From Streptomyces sp. MMG1533 (lineage in GTDB: Bacteria > Actinomycetota > Actinomycetes > Streptomycetales > Streptomycetaceae): DNA of 19,008 nt. The position numbers were made by a program, and so were the translations under genes. Of the stretch, positions 1 to 6,230 are shown in pieces. The DNA is taken from the NCBI RefSeq assembly GCF_001279775.1, contig NZ_LGDG01000025.1:1-19008 (forward strand), given 5' to 3'. The number at the start of each line of letters is the position of its first letter. Position 1 is the first letter of the stretch. The notes under the pieces are model-generated. The model did not search any database. It saw nothing but the letters and a program-made list of their open reading frames with translations, and was not told the DNA's origin.

Positions 1-253
1 CGTGTGGTCGGTCGAAGGCTTTTCTACGTCCGGCAGGTCGCGGTTGACTGCGCGCACGGCCGGTCCGATTCGCCAACAGCCGCCCGCCGCCTGGCATCGA
101 CCGGCCGCAGACGGCCGAGCAACACCCGTCAGCGCGTCAGCAGCTGTCCGCGTTCATCCGCACGTGGCTGGGGACTATCACGTGTACGCCGACAGATGGT
201 GCGGAATAGAGCCAGGCACCGGGCGGGCGGACTCCCGCAGTTGGCGGTCGAGG
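1..253. other. No recognisable gene
   Basis: This is the window edge, downstream of the MFS exporter stop codon. Open frames exist on both strands but their translations are arginine/serine-rich and low in complexity, as expected of frames opposite or beside GC-rich coding DNA. I saw no family signature, convincing terminator or RNA gene. Confidence 0.5.
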
Positions 254-1507
254 TCAGGCCGACTTGTCGTGCACGGAGATCGGCGGGGCATGACGGACGG
301 CCGGACTGAAGGTGGCGATGAGCGCGGTAACAAACATCACCGTGGCCAGCACGAACACGGAGCTGATTGGTCCGATGGTGATGAGCAGGTATCCGGCACC
401 GAGGGAGGCCAGCGGCATGACCCCCCAGGACAGGGTCATGGCCGCGCTGGTGACACGCCCCAGCAACCCGTTGGGAACCAGGACGGTTATGTAGGTGGTG
501 ATCACGACGTTCCACAGCGGTCCGACGAAGGCGGTGGCAGCACCGATGGCGCCGATCAGCACAGGGTTCGACGTGATTGCGAACAGAGGCAGAAGCGCAG
601 TCCAGATCCAATTGACGCCGACGATGACGGTCTTGGGCTTGAAGTGACGATGGAGCCTGCTCGCCGCGAGTGCGCCGATCAGACCACCACCGCTGTAGAT
701 GCCGAGCATCATCCCGATGGTGGTGGATGTGGCGCCTTGGTGCTGGGCGAGGACAACCAGGATCAATACGAGAGCCTGGAAGACCAGGTTGCTGACGGCG
801 ATCAACAGGATCGCTGCGCGGATGAGGGGGTGGCGCCAGACCCAGCGCAAGCCTGCGGTGGTCGCCTGCCACAGAGGCTCCGATGGAGGCTTTGTCTGGT
901 TCTGCAGGTCACTTCGGATGAACACCAGCACGATGGAGGCAACGACGTAGGAGACCGCATCAGCCAGGAAAGGCACGGCGCGGTCGATGCCGAAGAGCAT
1001 GCCGCCCAGGGGAGGACCGGCCAGAGCCGCACCGCGGCTTCTGGCCTCGTTATGGGCCACTGCCGTTGGCAGGAGCGCGACAGGGACGATCTTCGGGAGT
1101 GCGGCGCGCTCGGCCAGCCCGAAGAAGACGAAGCACAGTCCCTGCACGAAGGCGATCACGGCGAGGTGCGCGACCGTGAGTTCGCCCCACCACATGGCAA
1201 TCGGGACGGTGGAGAGTGCCAGTCCCGCGGCGAGTTCGCTAATCAGAAGGATCTTGCGGCGGTTCCACCGGTCCACCAGCGCTCCGGCCGGCAGGTGAGC
1301 GATGAGGAAGGGGAGCGTGCCGGCGGCTCCGACGATTCCGGCGTCGGAGGGCGATCCGGTGGTCGCCAGCACAAGCAGCGGCATCGCCGTCCCGCTGATC
1401 TGGGCGCCCAGGGTCGAGACGACCTGACCGCTCCACAGAGCGACGAACTCACGGATGCGCCATAACGAGGGCCGTACGGCGGTTCCTTCGGCGGTCGGGG
1501 CGGTCAC
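254..1507 (-). CDS. MFS drug-type exporter
   Basis: A 417-residue integral membrane transporter of the major facilitator superfamily, MFS_3/EntS-like branch, which typically exports drugs or siderophores by proton antiport. The start of the first helix (REFVALWSGQVVSTLGAQ) and the loop 2-3 signature (GALVDRWNRRK, about residues 74-84) are typical, and the length fits a 12-helix exporter. The start is GTG at 1507. It overlaps the TGA of the upstream repressor gene by four bases (GTGA), so the two genes are translationally coupled and form one operon from the promoter near 2110. The repressor probably controls this exporter. The substrate cannot be read from the sequence. The frame is intact with no sign of decay. 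Confidence 0.88.
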   Translation of the reverse strand: MTAPTAEGTAVRPSLWRIREFVALWSGQVVSTLGAQISGTAMPLLVLATTGSPSDAGIVGAAGTLPFLIAHLPAGALVDRWNRRKILLISELAAGLALSTVPIAMWWGELTVAHLAVIAFVQGLCFVFFGLAERAALPKIVPVALLPTAVAHNEARSRGAALAGPPLGGMLFGIDRAVPFLADAVSYVVASIVLVFIRSDLQNQTKPPSEPLWQATTAGLRWVWRHPLIRAAILLIAVSNLVFQALVLILVVLAQHQGATSTTIGMMLGIYSGGGLIGALAASRLHRHFKPKTVIVGVNWIWTALLPLFAITSNPVLIGAIGAATAFVGPLWNVVITTYITVLVPNGLLGRVTSAAMTLSWGVMPLASLGAGYLLITIGPISSVFVLATVMFVTALIATFSPAVRHAPPISVHDKSA

Positions 1508-2079
1508 GAAACGTCCCCGCTGTCAGGGGTGGGGAAGGCATGGAACACCATGGAGATGTGCCGGCTGCCGGGGGGCGCCTGACCGGGTTCCCGGTGCCAG
1601 CGTTTGAGAAAGGCGACGTACTCCTCACCGAACTCGCCCAGTTCCTCAGCGGTGAGCATGGTGCCGCTGAAGGAGTGCATGGCGCTGGCGGCAAATTCGC
1701 CGAACGCCTCTCTGCTGGACAGGTAGGCGGTCAGGTCACGATCAGCACGCTCCATCCATTGCCGGCCGATTTCCTCGGCGGCGAGAGCAACCTCGGGTTC
1801 CGTTGGGCGGCGCGGCAGCCGCACGTCCTGTGGGATGGCTCGCCAGTACTTGCGACGCCCGGATGAGCGGTCCGTGTCTTCTTCGATGAACCCGAACCGG
1901 GCCAGTTGCCGCAGGTGATAGCTGGTCGCGCCGCGGTCCTCACCGAACTCGGCGGCCAGGTCGGCGGACGTAGCCGGACCATGGCGCTGAAGCCAGGTCA
2001 CCAGTTGTTGGCGCAGCGGGTGAGCGAGGGCCTTGAGTGCGTCGATGTCAGACAGCACGCGTGGTCGTAGTTCAGGCAT
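1504..2079 (-). CDS. ArsR-type winged-helix transcriptional regulator
   Basis: A 191-residue DNA-binding regulator. An N-terminal winged helix-turn-helix of the ArsR/HTH_20 type spans about residues 8-80: ALKALAHPLRQQLVTWL leads into helix 1-2, SADLAAEFGEDRGATSYHLR forms the helix-turn-helix, and a basic wing follows (SSGRRKYWR). The C-terminal half is charged and helical and probably mediates dimerisation or ligand sensing. No clustered metal-binding Cys/His motif is present, so a small-molecule ligand is more likely than a metal. I chose ATG 2079 because the domain begins right after it and a promoter -10 box ends seven bases upstream, implying a leaderless mRNA. The same frame is open upstream to 3057, but that part belongs to a different, decayed gene. 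It is the first gene of an operon with the MFS exporter and probably represses it and itself. Confidence 0.87.
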   Translation of the reverse strand: MPELRPRVLSDIDALKALAHPLRQQLVTWLQRHGPATSADLAAEFGEDRGATSYHLRQLARFGFIEEDTDRSSGRRKYWRAIPQDVRLPRRPTEPEVALAAEEIGRQWMERADRDLTAYLSSREAFGEFAASAMHSFSGTMLTAEELGEFGEEYVAFLKRWHREPGQAPPGSRHISMVFHAFPTPDSGDVS

Positions 2080-2114
2080 GACGAGAAGATATCTATGCAA
2101 AGACTTCTTCTCAA
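2079..2114 (-). promoter_or_regulatory. Leaderless promoter with inverted-repeat operator for the regulator-exporter operon
   Basis: Reading the minus strand, a -35 box TTGAGA (2114-2109, five of six consensus bases) and a -10 box TATCTT (2091-2086) are separated by exactly 17 bases. The predicted +1 falls on or next to the A of the regulator ATG (2079), and no Shine-Dalgarno precedes that ATG, so a leaderless transcript is expected. An inverted repeat AGAAG-N15-CTTCT (2084-2108) lies across the spacer and -10, and contains the palindrome AGATATCT (2087-2094). This placement suits autorepression by the ArsR-type protein. The stretch is markedly AT-rich against its surroundings. Confidence 0.62.
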
Positions 2115-3057
2115 TGCCTCTCGCGCGGCTTCTTGGGATCGGCGGGCCACCTCGGCTGCGTAGGCCGTCCTGACGGCCCCGGCCGCCCATCGCTCGGCAG
2201 CCGATGGGCTGAGCCCAAGCGGGCGGCGGTGCTCCGGATCGTCGATGGCTGCGGTCTTCTGGTCGATCCATCGCTCCAGGCGGGCCAGGTACTCGTCCCG
2301 GACCGGGAGGATGGCCGGCGGAGACCAGGACGGCTCGGAAATAGTCGACGGCCAGGTCCCGCTGGTGGCTCCTGCGGGCGTCGAGGGCTTCGTGGGTGAG
2401 TTCGCAGGTGCCGGCGGCGAGGTCGGTGACGAGGCGGGTGACCGTGTCCGACTCCCGCAGATAGAGCAGGGTCCGGCGGGGGTTGAGGTCCAGCAGCGCG
2501 GCCGCGACCTTGTCGAGCTCAGGACGGCGTTTGCCGTCGGGCGGCGTCAGCAGCGCCCGCAGCTGGCGTTCGCCGGCGCATCGGCGGCAGAGACCGAAGC
2601 GGAACAGCCACTCGACCGTGCCGCACTGCTGGCAGGGCTTGTGGGCTTCGGGGGCCTTCTCCCAGCAGTTCTCGCAGATGGGTCCGCGTGTGGTCCGGGC
2701 GGTGACTCGGGAGGGGCGTCCGCAGTCGGTGCAGGGCTCCAGCCTGCGTGAACAAGCCCGGCAGCGAGGCGAGTCGGTCTTGGCGAACATGCAGCCGCGG
2801 AGCTTGCGGCAGGATCCGCACTGGACGATCGGCAGTTTGCGGCAGACAGCGCAGAGGGGCCCGTCGGTGGTGCGGGCGGCGACGGCGTCGAGCCGACCGC
2901 AGACACCGGATTTCTCCTGGTAGGCGGGCTCCTCCCGGCGGCAGGTGACGCAGATCGGGGCGCCCTCATCATCGCGGCCGGCGACCGGTCGGTGGCGTCG
3001 GCACCACTTGCAGCGCTCGGACTTCGAGCGGTTGTAGCAGGTCCCGCAGACCCTCAT
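2100..3057 (-). pseudogene. Decayed zinc-ribbon site-specific integrase lacking its catalytic core
   Basis: The N-terminal part (from ATG 3057) carries ten CxxC pairs (for example CGTC, CKWC, CVTC, CGSC, CQQC, CRRC), followed by a helical segment with THEALDA and YFRAVLVSAG. This is the layout of the zinc-ribbon N-terminal half of a large actinobacterial family of XerD-like integrases. After YFRAVLVSAG (about 2305-2315) one extra base shifts the frame; the next frame restores ILPVRDEYLARLERWIDQ, the expected continuation. Soon after comes LGLSPSAAERW...YAAEVARR, which resembles the C-terminal helix-turn-helix tail of the same family. The catalytic R...HxxR...Y core that should lie between is missing. 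One zinc pair has also lost a cysteine (VCGRL). So this looks like a gene with a large internal deletion plus a frameshift. The family name is from memory of its pattern. The 5' start is uncertain, since the frame stays open upstream of 3057. Confidence 0.55.
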
Positions 3058-3074
3058 CCGGGTGATCGAGTGGG

Positions 3075-4010
3075 TCAGCCGGACCTCGCGACCAGACGCC
3101 CCCCGATGACCTGTCCCAGGGTGGGGTGACGGGCAGGTGGGGCAGTGCGGGCGTCTACCTCAGCATCGCCATCTGGGTGTGGCGCCGACCCGCGTAGCGC
3201 GCAAGTGCTTGATCCATCTGCTCTGGCGAAGTCTTGATCCGGTACTTGTCCAAAGTCAGGATGCACAGCCCACCGTAGCGTCGGCGGAAAGGCAAGAGCA
3301 TCGACCGGGGTATGGCAGCACCCGGCCGCGACCACAGAACAAGGGCGTGCTCCTCGGGGTCGGAGAGGCTCACGACGCCGACGCGGTCCATGTCGCCCCA
3401 TGGAATGTGCAGGCGTTGCCTGCCGAAGGCGCTGATCGTCATCCCCGTGGGGCCGATGTGGAAGCTCCATCGCGAGGGCCTGGTCGCGGGCAGCGTCCAC
3501 GGCCTGGTGCTCGGTGTCGGTGACGATGCCGAGCCGCCGCACGTGCGCGTACTCGTCTTCGTCCTTCCACTGCCAGCTGGTCAGGTCGGGGGCGACGACC
3601 AGGTCCACGGCGAGGTCAAAGGTGTCGAACCCATCGCCGGTCCGAGCGGTGGGGTGCTCGAAGTTCACGTACCAGTTCCGCAGCCCGCCGATGGTGTAGA
3701 AGGCGTTTACGCTGAACCACGCCGCTGGCGGCTTCCACAGGAGCAGCTCGGTCTCCTGCCACACCGCGGCCGCCAGCTCCCAGACTCCACTCGCCATCAA
3801 GTCAAACGCCTCGGTGCGCACCGTACGGTCGCCGTCTGCGTGGGCCTTGACGTACAGGGCGGGCCAGCGGGTCTCGGCTCCCGGCGGACAGGCTGTCACC
3901 AGGGCCTCGCTCGTGTCGGCGACGATGCGCAGTGCGTGCTCGCTCCACACGCGGCCGGAGCGGTGCACGTCGCGTCGTACGACCGTCTGTCCCGTCTCGA
4001 AGGTGCGCAC
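3075..4010 (-). CDS. DUF402 domain protein with a replaced C-terminus
   Basis: The first 180 residues are a DUF402 protein, a family related to FomD-like nucleotide phosphohydrolases. Conserved segments are VRTFETGQTVVRRDVHRSG at the start, ETELLLWKPPAAW, NWYVNFEHP, and the acidic cluster WQWKDEDEYAHVRRLG. The start is GTG 4010, preceded by GGAGG with five bases of spacing; the frame is open further upstream to 4166 but without domain content. The natural protein normally ends shortly after AVDAARDQALAM. Here, at about 3468, the frame runs into unrelated sequence, reading a neighbouring gene remnant out of frame for another 131 residues to the stop at 3075. The tail is proline/arginine-rich and looks non-functional. 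The catalytic domain itself seems complete, so activity may survive. The junction is probably a deletion end point. Confidence 0.7.
   Translation of the reverse strand: MRTFETGQTVVRRDVHRSGRVWSEHALRIVADTSEALVTACPPGAETRWPALYVKAHADGDRTVRTEAFDLMASGVWELAAAVWQETELLLWKPPAAWFSVNAFYTIGGLRNWYVNFEHPTARTGDGFDTFDLAVDLVVAPDLTSWQWKDEDEYAHVRRLGIVTDTEHQAVDAARDQALAMELPHRPHGDDDQRLRQATPAHSMGRHGPRRRREPLRPRGARPCSVVAAGCCHTPVDALAFPPTLRWAVHPDFGQVPDQDFARADGSSTCALRGSAPHPDGDAEVDARTAPPARHPTLGQVIGGRLVARSG
3155..3469 (-). pseudogene. C-terminal remnant of an unknown, PH-like protein
   Basis: A protein-like frame begins abruptly at the DUF402 junction with WSFHIGPTGMTISAF and continues through HIPWGDMDRVGVVSL, VLWSRPGAAIP and EQMDQALARYAGRRHTQ to a stop at 3155. 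The pattern (a W-x-F/I start, then a strand followed by IPWxDMDRV, then a basic tail) resembles the PH-like cytoplasmic domains of small Streptomyces membrane proteins, but I cannot name a family. The N-terminal part, probably including membrane helices, is missing. An ATG at 3442 could start a 95-residue product, but it has no good ribosome site. It is overlapped out of frame by the DUF402 tail, which supports a deletion that fused two genes. Confidence 0.4.
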
Positions 4011-4189
4011 CCGTTCCTCCTTCGCCGCTGCCGGACTGTTCGGCTCGCGGTGCCCAGCCCAGCGCTGACGGGACGGCCTGGGCAAGCCCCCGTTCAGGGA
4101 AGCTTCCCAAAGGCCCTTTCGGCTTACCCGGTCAGGTCCGCGGCGGAAGAGGCCCCGGAGCACCACGTTCGATCTTCAGGCCTTAGGGC

Positions 4190-4282
4190 CTGACCTCTGC
4201 CGCCTCCGCCAGCGGCTCCGGCAGGACCATCGCCATCATCGACGCATACGACGGCCCGAACGCCGAGTCGGACCTGGCCAAC
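4190..4282 (+). pseudogene. Fragment of an S53 (sedolisin-type) peptidase
   Basis: About 30 codons read SGSGRTIAIIDAYDGPNAES followed by DLAN. This closely matches the start of the catalytic domain of secreted S53 peptidases of Streptomyces, where the pro-domain ends and a G-x-TIAI(V)DAYDxPNAE(S/A)DL segment follows. Just upstream, in another frame (about 4168-4189), FDLQALG resembles the xDLQSAYG element that normally precedes it, implying a frameshift. No other part of the peptidase (signal peptide, pro-domain, SGTS active site) is present. It is a short scrap left by a deletion, and the call rests on this one conserved segment. Confidence 0.42.
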
Positions 4283-4405
4283 ACCCACGACAGTCAGGCT
4301 CTGATGCCCCTGTCCGCAGCCTCGCGCCGATCCGCAAGGCATCACCCCCTACAGCGCTGACGGTGGACTGTGGCCACTTCGTCTCGCAGATCAGGGTCGT
4401 GTGAA

Positions 4406-4639
4406 CTACGTATTTGCGCGGGCGACCTCGATCCTGTGTGGGCGAGCCGAGGTGTACGCGATTTCGATGGCCCTGGGAGTGCCGGAGGCGAGGGAGTCGC
4501 CGGGAGAGGCCGCTGGCGCAGGCGATCCCGCCAGGGCAGAGACGACGGCACACAGGGAGCGCGCGGCGTCCAGCGGCTCCTGCATGCCAGCCACCGTGCA
4601 GGCGAAGCCGGTGCCCTGCGAACCGGCACACCGCGTCAT
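4406..4639 (-). CDS. Small hypothetical protein coupled to the GNAT gene
   Basis: A possible 77-residue protein whose ATG (4639) overlaps the TGA of the acetyltransferase gene in an ATGA arrangement, as in translationally coupled genes. Its composition is alanine/serine-rich with one hydrophobic stretch (LCAVVSALAGSPAPAASPG). I recognise no family. The four-base overlap is the main reason to consider it real, but it could arise by chance in GC-rich DNA, and the surrounding region is full of remnants. It could also be the out-of-frame reading of another scrap. Confidence 0.3.
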   Translation of the reverse strand: MTRCAGSQGTGFACTVAGMQEPLDAARSLCAVVSALAGSPAPAASPGDSLASGTPRAIEIAYTSARPHRIEVARANT

Positions 4640-5124
4640 TCCGAAGGAATGCGAAACTCGAATTTGGGACGGTCCCACGGCACAGCGGGCGGGTTCGCGA
4701 GCGCGGTCCCGGTCCGCACTGCACCAACGCGGTGGTAGAAGTCCTCGGCGGGAAGATGCGACACGACCTTGACACGGCCGAGCCCGGCGGCACGGGCCTC
4801 GGACTGCATGTGCGCGACGAGCAGCCGTCCAATACCACGTCCTTGCGCTTCGTCGGCGACGAACAGCAGGTCGAGCTCCGGTGGAGCGAGGACGAGCGAG
4901 TAGAACCCGATGACCCGGCCTCCATGCTCGTCGGCGCCGACGGCTACGAAAGCGCGGTGGGCTTCGATGTAATCAGGACCGACCCGGTAGCCCGCCACTG
5001 CGGCTGCGTACTTACCCTCGTAGGCGCCTGAGCCACGCACGAGCCGCGTGAGCCGTTTGGCATCCCGCGCGACGGCCCTCCGTATCGTGATCGGCCGGCT
5101 GATCGGGGAAGTGCGTGAACTCAT
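4636..5124 (-). CDS. GNAT-family N-acetyltransferase
   Basis: A complete 162-residue acetyltransferase of the Gcn5-related superfamily, which transfers acetyl from acetyl-CoA to an amine. The acetyl-CoA pyrophosphate loop is QGRGIG (residues 94-99), followed by helix RLLVAHMQSEARAAG. Strand 4 precedes it (ELDLLFVADEAQ), and the end has the usual FYHRVGAVRTG element. ATG 5124 was chosen because it precedes the first core strand (PITIRRAVARDAKRL) by ten residues. The same frame is open upstream through an IS5 transposase remnant to 5823, so a longer chimeric reading is possible but has no ribosome site and is unlikely. No clear Shine-Dalgarno precedes the ATG. The substrate is unknown. It appears intact amid decayed genes. 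Confidence 0.8.
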   Translation of the reverse strand: MSSRTSPISRPITIRRAVARDAKRLTRLVRGSGAYEGKYAAAVAGYRVGPDYIEAHRAFVAVGADEHGGRVIGFYSLVLAPPELDLLFVADEAQGRGIGRLLVAHMQSEARAAGLGRVKVVSHLPAEDFYHRVGAVRTGTALANPPAVPWDRPKFEFRIPSE

Positions 5125-5376
5125 CGGGACAGTATTTCGCACCGGAGAGTGCCTTCGTGCGGCGGGTCGGCTGCTCGGGCAGGCGTTCCTGCACCGCTCC
5201 CGGGGACCACTCGCCCAGGCCCCGATCGGCCACGGCACTGCCGCGTCGCCCGCCAGCAGCAACTGGACGCCCGAACCGCTGCGGAGGAGCCGGAGAACGG
5301 AGTGGTCGACGGCTGCTTCCCCTGGGCCTGCCGCAGCGAAGAGCCAGCCTGTGCAGGACGACTTCGGGCTGGCCTC

Positions 5377-5466
5377 GTGAGGCCGATCATCCTCGACCTG
5401 TTCGCCGTCCCCGACGGCTGGAGCCACGCCCTCACCATCCTCGGAGCCCGGGACATCGGCCTGGAG
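5377..5466 (+). pseudogene. N-terminal scrap of a cytosine-5 DNA methyltransferase
   Basis: From a GTG at 5377 about 30 codons read VRPIILDLFAVPDGWSHAL then TILGARDIGLE. This is the SAM-binding motif I region of cytosine-5 DNA methyltransferases of the kind carried by Streptomyces phages and integrative elements, where the motif is DLFAGPGGW. Two glycines are replaced (G to V and G to D), so the motif is damaged. After GLE the similarity stops; the PCQ catalytic motif and target-recognition region are absent, and the IS5 transposase remnant begins about 70 bases further on. The GTG overlaps the TGA of an upstream frame (GTGA), as expected if it was once the second gene of an operon. 5125-5376 holds no gene I can identify. 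Confidence 0.5.
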
Positions 5467-5534
5467 CCGCGCACGGATCTCCATGCGCCTTTCCCCGCGC
5501 TCCGCACAGCCCCGAGGCACAGGCCCTGCCGCCG

Positions 5535-5999
5535 CGGTGACCAGCACTGCCAGCGGCAGTCCGAGTGTGCTGCGCTTCCTACCCACGAGCTTCTTGCCCG
5601 CGTCCGTGCCCTGACTTGCGGCAGGCACGCTCGTGGACGTCTTCACGCTCTGCGCGTCGATCACGCAGGCCGACGGGCTGCCTCTTTTACCTTGCTGCTG
5701 CCGCACCAATTCCCGCAGTAGTCCGTTGAGCTGGGCGAACACGCCGTCCTTCTGCCACTTGGCGAAGTAGCCGTAGACGGTTTCCCAGGGCGGGAAGTCG
5801 TGGGGCAGATAGCGCCACTGCACCCCGGTGCGGTCCAGGTACAGGATCGCGTTCAGGATTTCGCGCAGGTCATGCTCGGGCGGGCGTCCGATGTCCAGGG
5901 CGTGCTGACGTCGCTCGGCCCGCAGGCCACCAGTACCGGCTCGACCAGCTCCCAGCGGGCGTCGGACAGATCACTCGGAGAGGCACGGCGTTCCTCCAT
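5535..5999 (-). pseudogene. Truncated, frameshifted IS5-family transposase
   Basis: ATG 5999 begins MEERRASPSDLSDARWELVE, the N-terminal domain of IS5-type transposases common in Streptomyces. At about 5922-5928 one base is missing (GCCTG[G]CGG), moving the reading to the frame with ALDIGRPPEHDLREILNAI, DRTGVQWRYLPHDFPPW and CVIDAQSVKTSTSVPAAS. The last of these holds the first catalytic aspartate of the DDE triad. After LVGRKRS four codons (normally IVTD) are missing, and after LPLAVLVTAA similarity ends. The second Asp and the Glu of the triad are absent, so the protein cannot transpose. I found no intact terminal inverted repeats. The frame continues into the downstream GNAT gene without a stop. 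Confidence 0.8.
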
Positions 6000-6000
6000 G

Positions 6001-6230
6001 AACTGGACGTACCGCCGGCAAGTGTGTGCGCCCAGGCGCGGGTTCTGCCTCGTCGATGCACGGAAACGGCTTCGGACGTCTTGGAATGAAACGGGCGCAA
6101 CTCGACTTCGACCTCAGCTGTCGCACCATCCAACCCGTAGGACCCAGCCCCAATCTCAGCCCCACCTGCACCACACGGTCGCACTGCAGAAAGCAAGACA
6201 AGGTGTCACGCCATAGGTGAAAACGACCTC
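6001..6230. other. Gene-free stretch between the IS5 remnant and the ABC permease
   Basis: About 230 bases lie between the transposase start and the permease stop. It presumably contains the old left end of the IS element, but I could not find a pair of terminal repeats. Short frames on either strand show no family features. No terminator of convincing strength follows the permease stop at 6231. Confidence 0.4.

Noticed and set aside
2..1465. Long plus-strand frame opposite the MFS exporter
   Set aside because: It is rich in Asp/Gly/Arg/Gln with no domain content, as expected for the antisense frame of a GC-rich membrane protein gene. The minus-strand frame has clear MFS features.
1504..3057. 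A single 517-residue zinc-ribbon/ArsR fusion regulator
   Set aside because: The frames happen to join. The zinc part continues in another frame after about 2310, and the regulator has its own promoter directly before ATG 2079.
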